Assembly (NCBI GenBank): GCA_027449605.1
Contig: DAIDLH010000029.1
Location: 1 to 48,756 of the forward strand
Direction of reading: 5' to 3'
Length of the DNA stretch: 48,756 nt
DNA from: Candidatus Muproteobacteria bacterium
GTDB lineage: Bacteria; Pseudomonadota; Gammaproteobacteria; Acidiferrobacterales; Sulfurifustaceae
How positions within the stretch are numbered: the first letter of the stretch is position 1; the number at the start of each line of letters is the position of its first letter. Shown here one piece after another: positions 37,708 to 45,609 of this stretch. Position numbers and translations under genes: made by a program. Under the pieces are notes generated by a model that saw only the letters and a list, made by a program, of their open reading frames with translations, ran no database searches and was not told the origin of the DNA.

Positions 37708-37865
37708 TGCTGGTAGGAGTGGCGGAATGTTCGCCCCTATCCCCTGGGGCTCGACCTCGCCGCTATGCGGCTCGGGCCAGCGTCGCCTTCGGCTCCGCTG
37801 TCCAAAATTGTCGGGAACAATTTTGTCGAACCGCTACGCGAGTTCGATTCTCGTACTACAGCGCC

Positions 37866-37908
37866 AGCAAAGCAAAAGGGCCGCGCGAGGCGGCCCTTTT
37901 GCTTTGCT
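37866..37908. terminator. Terminator-like hairpin 2 of the tandem repeats
   Basis: A perfect 19-bp stem (AGCAAAGCAAAAGGGCCGC and its complement) encloses a 5-nt GCGAG loop. Runs of A and T in the lower stem make it usable as a terminator in either direction. Confidence 0.75.
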
Positions 37909-38046
37909 TGGTGGAGGTGGCGAGACTTGTTCGGCGCATCCCTGCGCCTCACCCGCGCGGCTTTTCGCCGCGCGGGGCGCCCTTCTGGCGACCAAATTCG
38001 CTCCCGGCGAATTTGTGAACTCGCTCCGGCGATTCGATTCCCCTCT

Positions 38047-38087
38047 GTAAAACAAAAGGGCCACATGAGGTGGCCCTTTTGTTTTAC
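38047..38087. terminator. Bidirectional terminator of ssrA
   Basis: A perfect 18-bp stem (GTAAAACAAAAGGGCCAC and its complement) with loop ATGAG lies one base beyond the tmRNA CCA end. The TTTTGTTTTAC tract on the minus strand fits intrinsic termination of ssrA. Confidence 0.85.
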
Positions 38088-38088
38088 A

Positions 38089-38442
38089 TGGTGGAGGTGG
38101 GCGGAATCGAACCGCCGTCCGCAAGCCCTACATCTATGGTTCTACATGCGTAGTCTGTCTTCGATTTGACTCAGCGTGTTCCGGCAGACAGGACCACTGC
38201 TGAGCTGAGCCTGCTTGGATTTAACGCTTGCTCAACAGGCACGAGCCGGCGCGATCCTGTGTAATCGACCTTTCGATCCCGGCCCACAGGCGAAACGTAG
38301 GCGAAAGGTTAGCGGGGATTAAGCCGCTAAGGCGTAGTTGTCGTTGTTGGCAACTATGTGTTTGCCGCTGGATTTACGAGGAGCTCGGCACCTCGGCATG
38401 CCCCAGAGGTTTCGTGACCCACGTCGAAACCAGGTCACCCCC
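38089..38442 (-). ncRNA. ssrA: Transfer-messenger RNA (tmRNA)
   Basis: On the minus strand the RNA starts GGGGGTGACCTGGTTTCGAC, the conserved tmRNA 5' end, and finishes GGTTCGATTCCGCCCACCTC plus CACCA with an encoded CCA. The 5' GGGGGTG pairs with 3' CACCTCC (one G-U) to form the acceptor stem. The tag reading frame at 38351-38319 encodes A-N-N-D-N-Y-A-L-A-A then TAA, a variant of the usual ANDENYALAA. The RNA rescues stalled ribosomes with SmpB, encoded at 45850-46323. Length (354 nt) and one-piece structure are typical of gammaproteobacteria. Confidence 0.97.
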
Positions 38443-38454
38443 GGAAACGTTCAC

Positions 38455-38460
38455 AGTATA
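38455..38460 (-). promoter_or_regulatory. Probable -10 box of the ssrA promoter
   Basis: TATACT on the minus strand lies 12 nt before the mature 5' end, leaving room for a short RNase P-removed leader. A convincing -35 box at 17-bp spacing is not visible (GACGTT region). Confidence 0.4.
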
Positions 38461-38584
38461 ACGCAATCCCTTATGGAACGTCGTTTTATTGGGGGTGAAG
38501 ACCGGCGATTTCAACACGTTAAATTCTCCGCCGCACCTTGTTTCCACAAATAAATTCCCAGCCCGGTTCACACCGGCTTGACAG

Positions 38585-38608
38585 TTAATTAAACAAATGT
38601 TTAATTAA
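38585..38608. promoter_or_regulatory. TetR-type operator (perfect 24-bp palindrome)
   Basis: TTAATTAAACA-AA-TGTTTAATTAA ends 4 nt before the TetR start codon and covers its ribosome-binding region. An AT-rich dyad of this form is the expected binding site for the adjacent TetR protein, giving autoregulation and control of the efflux operon. Confidence 0.75.
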
Positions 38609-38612
38609 GGCC

Positions 38613-39314
38613 ATGTCAGCTGCCGCGGTAAAACCGAAAAACAGGCCGGCGCCGCGCCGGCGCCCCGGACGCCCCCGGGGCGAGACGCATACCGGCGCGA
38701 TCCGCGCGGCCCTGCTCAAGGCGGCGCGCGAGTTATTTGCCCAACGCGACTTCAAGGCCGCCTCGGTGCGCGAGATCGCGGCCGCGGCGCGTGTGAACCC
38801 GGCCATGGTTCATTATCATTTCGGCGACAAGGACGGGCTCTACCGGGCGATGCTGCAGGAAACCCTCGGCCCGGTGCTGCAGAAGGTCCAGGAACTCATG
38901 GACGGCGGCGGCCGTGAATCGCAGGCGTCGATCCACGATGCGCTCGAAGCAGTGATGACCATGCTGGCGCACGAGCCGTGGGTGGCGCGGCTGATCGTGC
39001 GCGAAGTGCTGGCCGAGGAAGGACCGTTCCGCGAGTTGTTCATCCGCGAATTCGCCGCCAGGGGCGGCGGGCGCGTGCCGCAGTTGCTGGAGCGCGAAAA
39101 GGCGAACGGCCGGATTCGAAAGGATCTGGACGCCACGCTCGGCGCGCTTTCGTTCATGAGCATGGCGCTGTTCCCGTTCATCGCGTTGCCGGTGGCGGAG
39201 AAGGTGTTCGGCATCCGCATGACCGACGCCTTCACGCGGCGTCTCGTCGATCACAGCACGCGGATGTTCTACGAGGGCGCGGGGCGGAAACCGTCCCGCC
39301 ACGCGTCTCGCTGA
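38613..39314 (+). CDS. TetR-family transcriptional regulator (CecR/YbiH-like)
   Basis: The 233-residue protein has an arginine/proline-rich N-terminal arm, a helix-turn-helix at ~49-75 (SVREIAAAARVNPAMVHYHFGDKDGLY) and a helical ligand-binding C-terminal domain. It lies directly behind a perfect palindrome at 38585-38608 and 39 nt before the efflux operon, the same context as E. coli cecR (ybiH) with ybhGFSR. It is likely a repressor released by a toxic ligand; the ligand is unknown. Confidence 0.9.
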   Translation: MSAAAVKPKNRPAPRRRPGRPRGETHTGAIRAALLKAARELFAQRDFKAASVREIAAAARVNPAMVHYHFGDKDGLYRAMLQETLGPVLQKVQELMDGGGRESQASIHDALEAVMTMLAHEPWVARLIVREVLAEEGPFRELFIREFAARGGGRVPQLLEREKANGRIRKDLDATLGALSFMSMALFPFIALPVAEKVFGIRMTDAFTRRLVDHSTRMFYEGAGRKPSRHASR

Positions 39315-39353
39315 GTTTCGTTTTACGTGACAAGGACATGGGACACGTCTGAC

Positions 39354-40940
39354 ATGAAACGTTTTGCCAAACCCGTATTCCGGATCGCGCCGGTCTTGAT
39401 CGCGGCGGTCCTCGCCGGCTGCGCCGTCGGTCCCGATTTCCGCGAACCGGAAGCGCCGAAGACGGATTCCTATACCTCCACGGCGCTTCCGGAGGAAACC
39501 GCGGCGACACCGGGCCGTGCCGGCGAGGCGCAGCGTTTCAGGATGGGAGAGGAGATTCCGGCGCAGTGGTGGACGCTGTTTCGTTCCGAGCCGCTGGATC
39601 GGTTGATCCGGCAGGCGCTGGCGGACAGTCCGTCGCTCGCGGCGGCGCAGGCGAGATTGCGCCAGGCGCAGGAGAACCTGCGTGCCGAAGTCGGCGTGGT
39701 TTCGCCGAGCGTGGACGCGAAGCTGTCCGCGCAGCGGCAACGATTCTCGCCGGCCGCGATCGGCCAGCCGAACGCGCCGTCCACGGTTTTCAATCTCTAC
39801 AACGCTTCGGTCGGAGTGAGCTATACCTTCGACGCCGGCGGCGGCTGGCGCCGCGAACTCGAAGCGATGCACGCGCAGGTCGACTACCAGGGCTTCCAGC
39901 TCGAAGGCGCGTATCTCGCGTTGACCGCCAATATCGTCACCGCGGCCGTCAGGGAGGCTTCGCTGCGTGCGCAGATGCAGGCGCTCCAGGAAATCGAAAC
40001 GCTGCAGCAGAAGGAGCTCGATCTCATGGAGCGCCAGTTCAGGCTGGGTGGGGCGAGGCGTACCGACGTGCTCGCCCAGCGCGCGCAGCTCGCCGAGGTC
40101 CGTGTCACGCGGCTGCCGCTGGAAAAGGAGCTGGCGCAGACGCGCCATCTGCTGGCGGTGCTGGCGGGCAGGCTGCCGAGCGATGCCGACCTTCCCGAAT
40201 TCACGCTGGAGACGCTGGAGCTGCCGCAACAACTCCCGGTGAGCCTGCCGTCCGCGCTGGTCCGGCAGCGGCCGGATATTCGCGCCGTCGAGGCACTGTG
40301 GCGCCAGGCGAGCGCGCAGGTCGGCGTCGCCACCGCCAACCTCTATCCGCGCATCACGCTGTCCGGCAGTTACGGCTCGCAGGCGAACAGTTCGGCCGAC
40401 TTGTTCGGTCCCACCACCAGCATCTGGAACGCAGGCGCGTCGCTGTTGCAGCCCTTGTTCCACGGGGGCGAGCTCACGGCGCGGCGTCGCGCCGCGATCG
40501 CGGTCTACGATCTGGCCGCCGCACAGTATCGCGAGACGGTGTTGCACGCGTTTCAGAACGTGGCCGACGCGCTGCGCGCGCTCGAGGTGGACGCGCGCAC
40601 GCTCCAAGCGCAGACCGAAGCCACGTCGATCGCGCGCGACACGTTCGACCTGACGCACAAGGAGTTCAGGCTCGGGGCGGCGAATTATCTCTCGCTGCTC
40701 AACGCCGAGCGTCAATATCAGCAGGCCCGCATCAGTCTGGTCCAGTCCCAGGCGCTGCGCTACGCGGATACCGCGGCGTTGTTCCAGGCGCTCGGCGGCG
40801 GCTGGTGGAACCGATCGAATGAATCCGCGGCCGAAGGCCGCAACGGCTCGCTCCCTTCTCCCCTTGAGGGAGAAGGGATGGGGATGAGGGGTGGTCCCCC
40901 TCACCCTTTGCCCTCTCCCGCGAGGGGAGAGGGGAAGTAG
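39354..40940 (+). CDS. NodT/OprM-type outer-membrane efflux lipoprotein
   Basis: The 528-residue protein has lipobox LAGC (C23) followed by AVGPDFREPEAP, the hallmark of OprM/NodT factors, and two TolC-like repeats (SPSLAAAQARLRQAQENLRAE; RPDIRAVEALWRQASAQVGVA). It forms the outer-membrane channel for the ABC exporter encoded downstream. The start is ATG 39354; an upstream ATG at 39327 would spoil the signal peptide. The expected C terminus is near ALGGGWW, but the frame runs ~37 residues further into a palindromic repeat (40853-40934), giving a G/P/S/E-rich tail. Confidence 0.92.
   Translation: MKRFAKPVFRIAPVLIAAVLAGCAVGPDFREPEAPKTDSYTSTALPEETAATPGRAGEAQRFRMGEEIPAQWWTLFRSEPLDRLIRQALADSPSLAAAQARLRQAQENLRAEVGVVSPSVDAKLSAQRQRFSPAAIGQPNAPSTVFNLYNASVGVSYTFDAGGGWRRELEAMHAQVDYQGFQLEGAYLALTANIVTAAVREASLRAQMQALQEIETLQQKELDLMERQFRLGGARRTDVLAQRAQLAEVRVTRLPLEKELAQTRHLLAVLAGRLPSDADLPEFTLETLELPQQLPVSLPSALVRQRPDIRAVEALWRQASAQVGVATANLYPRITLSGSYGSQANSSADLFGPTTSIWNAGASLLQPLFHGGELTARRRAAIAVYDLAAAQYRETVLHAFQNVADALRALEVDARTLQAQTEATSIARDTFDLTHKEFRLGAANYLSLLNAERQYQQARISLVQSQALRYADTAALFQALGGGWWNRSNESAAEGRNGSLPSPLEGEGMGMRGGPPHPLPSPARGEGK
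40853..40934. repeat. REP-like double hairpin at the 3' end of the NodT-type gene
   Basis: Two hairpins, CCCTTCTCCC/GGGAGAAGGG (40853-40862 / 40868-40877) and CCCTCTCCC/GGGAGAGGG (40911-40919 / 40925-40933), flank a G/C-biased middle. This CTCTCCC...GGGAGAG type is a common intergenic repeat, but here it is read through in frame by the upstream gene, whose stop follows at 40938. Confidence 0.8.
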
Positions 40941-40980
40941 GTGAGCGTCTTTATATAAGTCAGGAAAGGAAGACCCATCC

Positions 40981-41733
40981 ATGAAAAAACCTCCCAAGAA
41001 AGTTCTTATCCCCGCGGTTGCCGCCATCGCGCTCAGCGCCGCGACCGCGGCTTTTTTTATTCTGGAAAAACCGTTCCGCTACGCCGGCACGCTGGAAGCC
41101 ACCAAGGTGGATCTGTCCGCGCGCCTCGGCGCCGCGATCGATGAGGTGCGGGTGCGCGAAGGCGATCGCGTCAAGGAGGGTGAAACGCTCGTCACCCTCG
41201 CGTGCGAGGACTACAAGATCGCCGCGCGCCTGGCGCACGAGAACTACGACCGCAGCCGGAAGCTCTCGAAAATAGGTTCCGTCAGCGCCGAAACCATGGA
41301 TCAGGTGCGCAAGCAGAAGGACGATGCCGACGTCCGGCTCGCGTGGTGTGCCATCGCATCGCCGATCGAAGGCAAGGTATTGAGCCGTTATCACGAGCCC
41401 GGCGAGTGGGTGACGCCGGGCACCAAGATCGTCACGCTCGCCAACATCCGCGACATCTGGGCGTATATCTACGTTCCTCAACCCAGGGTCGCGAAGTTGT
41501 CGCCGGGTATGAAGCTCAAGGGATATCTGCCCGAGCTCGGCAACCGCGAATTCGACGGCACCGTCCTCAAGATCAACGACGAAGCCGAGTTCACGCCGAA
41601 GAACGTGCAGACCCAGGCCGAGCGCGAGCGTCTGGTGTTCGGCGTCAAGGTGAGTTTCCGCGACGCCAATGCCGAGGAAATCCTCAAGCCCGGCATGACC
41701 ATCGAAGTGGAATTGCCGGACGAAAAGCAATGA
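40981..41733 (+). CDS. HlyD-family periplasmic adaptor of ABC exporter (YbhG-like)
   Basis: The 250-residue protein has an N-terminal membrane anchor (~9-29), a lipoyl-like barrel split by a short hairpin (LSARLGAAIDEVRVREGDRVKEGETLV and CAIASPIEGKVLSRYHEPGEWVTPG) and a C-terminal beta domain. It is shorter than YbhG because the coiled-coil hairpin is reduced to ~45 residues. It should link the ABC-2 permeases to the NodT-type channel. AGGAAAGG precedes the ATG at 40981. It overlaps the first ATPase gene by 4 nt. Confidence 0.88.
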   Translation: MKKPPKKVLIPAVAAIALSAATAAFFILEKPFRYAGTLEATKVDLSARLGAAIDEVRVREGDRVKEGETLVTLACEDYKIAARLAHENYDRSRKLSKIGSVSAETMDQVRKQKDDADVRLAWCAIASPIEGKVLSRYHEPGEWVTPGTKIVTLANIRDIWAYIYVPQPRVAKLSPGMKLKGYLPELGNREFDGTVLKINDEAEFTPKNVQTQAERERLVFGVKVSFRDANAEEILKPGMTIEVELPDEKQ

Positions 41734-42464
41734 CCGGCCGGTTTTCCATCCGCGTTCATGAGGTGAGCAAGAAGCTCGGGCCGAACCAGGCGCTTGCGGG
41801 CGTCTCGCTGGATTTCGCGGAAGGGAAAATGCACGGCATCATCGGCCCGGAAGGCGCGGGCAAGACGACGTTGATGCGAACCCTGCTCGGGCTGCTCCGG
41901 CCCGACGCGGGCCGCGTCGAATACCGGGAGGACGGCGCGCCGCTCGAGTTCGAGTCGGTGCGCGCGCGCATGGCGTACATGCCGCAGCAGCAGAGCCTGT
42001 ACCCGGATCTGTCCATCGACGAGCACCTGGAATTCTTCCGCGCGCTCTACCAGATACCGCCGGACGAATTCCGGGTGCGGCGTGAAGAGTTGCTTGAGAT
42101 CACCCGCCTGGGGGAGTTCGTGGGCCGCGCCGCCGCGCAGCTGTCGGGCGGCATGTACAAGAAACTGGGTCTGATGTGCGCGTTGCTGCGCTCGCCCGAG
42201 ATCATGCTGCTCGACGAACCCACCAACGGTGTCGACCCGATCAGCCGCCGCGAGTTCTGGGAGCTGCTGTATCGCCTGGCCGACCGGCAGATATTGATCC
42301 TGGTGGCGACCGCGTACATGGACGAGGCCGAGCGTTGCTCGGTGGTGCACCTGCTGGAATCGGGGCGGGCGGTCGCCGAAGGCGAACCGCGCGCGTTGCT
42401 GGCGCGCGAGCGGGTGCGCAGCTTCGACGAGCTGTTCCTCCGCCACGCGGGTGTCGCGTCATGA
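41730..42464 (+). CDS. ABC exporter ATP-binding protein 1 (YbhF N-half-like)
   Basis: The 244-residue ATPase has Walker A GPEGAGKTT, signature LSGGM and Walker B MLLDEPTNG. The H-loop position reads ATAYMDEAE, with the switch histidine replaced, as is common in the N-terminal half of YbhF. This suggests an asymmetric ATPase pair whose second member keeps the histidine. ATGA overlaps join it to both neighbours. Confidence 0.92.
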   Translation: MTGRFSIRVHEVSKKLGPNQALAGVSLDFAEGKMHGIIGPEGAGKTTLMRTLLGLLRPDAGRVEYREDGAPLEFESVRARMAYMPQQQSLYPDLSIDEHLEFFRALYQIPPDEFRVRREELLEITRLGEFVGRAAAQLSGGMYKKLGLMCALLRSPEIMLLDEPTNGVDPISRREFWELLYRLADRQILILVATAYMDEAERCSVVHLLESGRAVAEGEPRALLARERVRSFDELFLRHAGVAS

Positions 42465-43387
42465 ACGGCGTGCCGGCCGTGGCGGTATCGAATCTCACGG
42501 TGAAGTTCGGCGATTTCACGGCGGTGGATGACGTCAGCTTCACGGTGAAGCGCGGCGAGGTTTTCGGGTTCCTCGGCGCCAACGGCGCCGGCAAGACCAC
42601 GACGATCCGGGTGCTGTGCGGCTTGCTGCCGCCGACCTCGGGGGAGGTGACGGTCGGCGTCGTCGGCTTCGACACCGGCGAGATGGCCATCAAGCGAAAG
42701 GTTGGATACATGTCGCAGAAGTTCACCCTGTACAACGACCTCACCGTCGAGGAAAACCTTTCGTTCAGCGCCAGCCTGCGCAAGCTGGATCGCGCGACCT
42801 TTCTGAAGCGCCGCGATTTCATCCTGAATTTCATTTCCTTCCAGCGGCCGCTCAGCTCCTTCGTCAAGGATCTGCCCGGCGGCATCAAGCAGCAGGTCTC
42901 GCTCGCGGCCTCGATGCTGCACGATCCCGAAATCGTGTTTCTCGACGAACCCACCGCCGGCGTCACGCCGGCGGCGCGGGCGCGCTTCTGGGCGCTGATC
43001 CGCGACCTCGCGGCGCAGCAAAAGACGATTTTCGTGACCACGCACTACATGGACGAGGCCGAGCAGTGCGACCGCATCGCGCTGATGCGCGCCGGGCGGA
43101 TCGTCGCGCTCGACACGCCGGCGCAGCTGAAGAAGGCGGTGTTCCCGGGCCGGTTGTACGAACTCGACCCGCGCGGCAAGGCCGATTACGCGCGCCTTCA
43201 GGAGTTGCGCCGCGATCCCGGGATCGACTACTTCGAGGCGTACGGGTTGCGCTTTCACGCCACGTTCCGCGACACCGCGGCGGGTACGCAACTGCAATCC
43301 CGGCTCGACCGGGACTTTCACGTCCGCGAGATCGTCCCGACGCTCGAAGACGTCTTCATCCGGCTCGTGGAGGGCGCCGCGCCATGA
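42461..43387 (+). CDS. ABC exporter ATP-binding protein 2 (YbhF C-half-like)
   Basis: The 308-residue ATPase has Walker A GANGAGKTTT, a variant signature LPGGIKQQ, Walker B VFLDEPTAG and an intact H-loop TTHYMDEAE. About 80 extra C-terminal residues (from ~230) form the accessory domain of drug-exporting ABC-2 ATPases. Together with ATPase 1 it corresponds to the two halves of E. coli YbhF, here encoded as separate genes. It overlaps its neighbours by 4 nt on each side. Confidence 0.92.
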   Translation: MNGVPAVAVSNLTVKFGDFTAVDDVSFTVKRGEVFGFLGANGAGKTTTIRVLCGLLPPTSGEVTVGVVGFDTGEMAIKRKVGYMSQKFTLYNDLTVEENLSFSASLRKLDRATFLKRRDFILNFISFQRPLSSFVKDLPGGIKQQVSLAASMLHDPEIVFLDEPTAGVTPAARARFWALIRDLAAQQKTIFVTTHYMDEAEQCDRIALMRAGRIVALDTPAQLKKAVFPGRLYELDPRGKADYARLQELRRDPGIDYFEAYGLRFHATFRDTAAGTQLQSRLDRDFHVREIVPTLEDVFIRLVEGAAP

Positions 43388-44499
43388 GCTTCCGCTGGAG
43401 CCGCGCCGCCGCGGTCGCGCGCAAGGAGGTGTATCACGTGTCGCGCGATCCGTTCACGCTCATGATGTCGCTCGCGTTGCCGGTGTTCATGGTGTTCATG
43501 TTCGGTTTCGCGATCGAGTTCAACGTGAAGAACATCCACGTCGCGATGTTCGACGCCGACCAGACCCGCTCGTCGCGCCAGCTCGCCGACGTCTTCGGCA
43601 GTTCCGGCTATTTCATCGTCGATCGCGCGGCGTCGCCGGACGCCGCGCTGCGCGCGCTGACGGGCGATCGCGACCGCGCGGCGCTCGTCGTTCCCGGGGA
43701 TTTCCAGAAGGATCTCTACGCCGGCCGCGCGGCGCGCGCGCAGGTGCTGCTCGACGGTTCCGATAACTCGACCGTCGGCCCGATCCTCGGCTACGTCGGC
43801 GCGATTCAGTCCGTCGCTTCGCGCCGCATCGGCGAATTCGATCCGCCCGAGCCGGTCAAGATCAAAACGCGCTTCCTGTTCAATCCCGAGCTTAACAGCC
43901 GCTGGTTCGCGGTGCCGGGCCTGGCGGTGGTGGTGATGTCGATTCTTTCCGTGCTGCTCACGGCGCTCACGGTGGCGCGGGAGTGGGAGGACGGCTCGAT
44001 GGAGCTGTTGCTGTCCACTCCCGTCGAGCCGCTCGAGATCATCGCCGGCAAGGTCGCGCCCTACGCGGTGCTCGGCCTCATGGCGGTGGCGTTCACTTAC
44101 ATCATGTCGCGGACCGTTTTCGGCGTACCGTTCGAGGGCAGCCTGATCGTTTTCGGCGCCGGTTGCGTGCTGTTCCTCGCCGCCTGCCTGGCGCAGGGCC
44201 TGCTGATCTCCGTGGTCATGCGCAATCAGCTGGTCGCCATGCAGGTGGCGATCATCACCGGACTGGTCCCGGCGCAACTGCTTTCCGGGTTCATCTTCCC
44301 GATCGAGAGCATGCCGGCGTTTTTCCGGTATTTCACCATGATCCTGCCGGCGCGCTGGTTCATGGTCATCACGCGCGAGACCTATCTCAAGGGCGCGACG
44401 CTGCCCGAGATGGGCGCGGCGTTCGCGGCGCTCGGCATCCTGTGCGCGATCATGGTCGTGCTCGCGACCCGCAAATTCAAGAAGGACCTCGAGCCGTGA
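43384..44499 (+). CDS. ABC-2 type permease 1 (YbhS-like)
   Basis: The 371-residue protein has one N-terminal helix (~26-46), a ~130-residue periplasmic domain and five C-terminal helices (~175-365), the standard ABC2_membrane_3 layout, with the coupling segment EDGSMELLLSTPVEPLEIIAGK after the second helix. It pairs with the next gene to form the exporter channel. Substrate is unknown; YbhFSR-type systems have been linked to drug and cation efflux. Confidence 0.92.
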   Translation: MSFRWSRAAAVARKEVYHVSRDPFTLMMSLALPVFMVFMFGFAIEFNVKNIHVAMFDADQTRSSRQLADVFGSSGYFIVDRAASPDAALRALTGDRDRAALVVPGDFQKDLYAGRAARAQVLLDGSDNSTVGPILGYVGAIQSVASRRIGEFDPPEPVKIKTRFLFNPELNSRWFAVPGLAVVVMSILSVLLTALTVAREWEDGSMELLLSTPVEPLEIIAGKVAPYAVLGLMAVAFTYIMSRTVFGVPFEGSLIVFGAGCVLFLAACLAQGLLISVVMRNQLVAMQVAIITGLVPAQLLSGFIFPIESMPAFFRYFTMILPARWFMVITRETYLKGATLPEMGAAFAALGILCAIMVVLATRKFKKDLEP

Positions 44500-45599
44500 A
44501 CCCGACGCTCGGCGGTTTTCTGCGCAAGGAATTCAAGCAGGCGCTGCGCGACCCGCGCATGCGGATCCTGCTGTTTCTCGCCCCGATCATCCAGCTCACC
44601 TTGTTCGGGATCGCGCTCTCGAACGACGTCAAGAACATCCGCCTGTGGGCGCAGCCGGACTCGCGCGACACGGTGTTGCAACACGTCTACGAACGCGCCG
44701 TGGCGAGCCAATGGTTTCTGCCGGGCGCCGGCGACCGCAACGCCGATCCGTTCGAGCTGCTGCGCGCCGGCAAGATCGACGCCGCGCTGATACCGCCCCC
44801 GGGCGGACTCACGCGCGCGCTCGGGCGCGGCGACGCCGATCTGCAGCTGCTGGTCAACGCCACCAACGTGATCCAGGCGCAATCCGTCGAAGGCTACGTG
44901 AAGAACATCGTGAACCGCGTGGTCGAGGACGATCTCAAGGTCGAGCCGCCCGAGCCGCCGGTCCGGTTCGACGTGCGAGTGCTGTACAACCCGACGCTCG
45001 AAACCTCCTATTTCATGGTCCCCGGCGTCATGACCATATTGCTGTGCATGACCACGCTCGTTTTGACCAGCATGTCGATCACGCGCGAAAAGGAGCTGGG
45101 CACGTTCGAGATGCTGATCTCGGCGCCGGTCACGGCGTCGGAGGTGGTCTACGGCAAGACCCTGCCTTACGTGGCGCTCGGCATGGCCACCGTGCCCCTG
45201 ATTCTGGCGGTGGCGATGTTCGGATTCGGCGTGCCCATGCGCGGTTCGCTGCTGGTGCTGTTGCTCGCGTCGTTTGCGTTCATCTGCACCGCGGTCGCCA
45301 TCGGCACGCTGATCGCCACCTTCGCGCGCAACCAGCAGCAGTCCATGCTCGGCGGATTCCTGTTCCTGTTTCCGGCGATCCTGCTTTCGGGGCTGATGTT
45401 TCCGCTGGAAAACATGCCCACGATCATGAAGTGGTTTTCCTATGTCGATCCGCTGGCGCATTTCCTGTCGCTGCTGCGCAACATCATGCTCAAGGGCGGC
45501 GAGCCCGGTTTCATTGCGCTGCACGTGGCGGTGCTGGTCGTCATGGCGGTGGTTTCGGTTTACGTCAGCTTCAAGCGTTTCCGCACCACGCTGCAATGA
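44496..45599 (+). CDS. ABC-2 type permease 2 (YbhR-like)
   Basis: The 367-residue protein has the same layout as its partner: helix ~24-43, periplasmic domain, then five helices from ~165, with EKELGTFEMLISAPVTASEVVYGKTLPY as the cytoplasmic coupling region. It starts with GTG at 44496 overlapping permease 1 (GTGA). It is the last gene of the TetR-regulated efflux operon, followed after 10 nt by an inverted repeat that may stop transcription. Confidence 0.92.
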   Translation: MNPTLGGFLRKEFKQALRDPRMRILLFLAPIIQLTLFGIALSNDVKNIRLWAQPDSRDTVLQHVYERAVASQWFLPGAGDRNADPFELLRAGKIDAALIPPPGGLTRALGRGDADLQLLVNATNVIQAQSVEGYVKNIVNRVVEDDLKVEPPEPPVRFDVRVLYNPTLETSYFMVPGVMTILLCMTTLVLTSMSITREKELGTFEMLISAPVTASEVVYGKTLPYVALGMATVPLILAVAMFGFGVPMRGSLLVLLLASFAFICTAVAIGTLIATFARNQQQSMLGGFLFLFPAILLSGLMFPLENMPTIMKWFSYVDPLAHFLSLLRNIMLKGGEPGFIALHVAVLVVMAVVSVYVSFKRFRTTLQ

Positions 45600-45609
45600 C
45601 CAAGGTATC

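Larger units (their letters stand above)
37649..38088 (-). repeat. Tandem ~190-bp repeats of tmRNA 3'-end-like sequence plus hairpin
   Basis: Reading away from the ssrA 3' end (minus strand), the true end TGGTGGAGGTGGGCGG at 38089 is repeated in diverged form at 37909 (TGGTGGAGGTGGCGAG) and 37711 (TGGTAGGAGTGGCGG). Each is preceded on the plus strand by a strong hairpin and by a TTCGATT block at 38033, 37843 and 37649 (spacings 190 and 194). Two units also share a CAAATTCG...CGAATTTG-type palindrome. The layout recalls the repeated tRNA 3' ends (rtT) downstream of E. coli tyrT; homology is not claimed. Confidence 0.7.

Noticed and set aside
37720-38045. tRNA genes suggested by TTCGATT T-loop-like blocks and GGTGGAGGTGG starts
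   Set aside because: No anticodon arm or matching acceptor stem can be drawn for either unit; the pattern is better explained as degenerate tmRNA-end repeats.
42241-43041. 266-codon minus-strand frame opposite the second ABC ATPase
   Set aside because: Arginine- and serine-rich antisense shadow without motifs; the sense frame has full ABC motifs.
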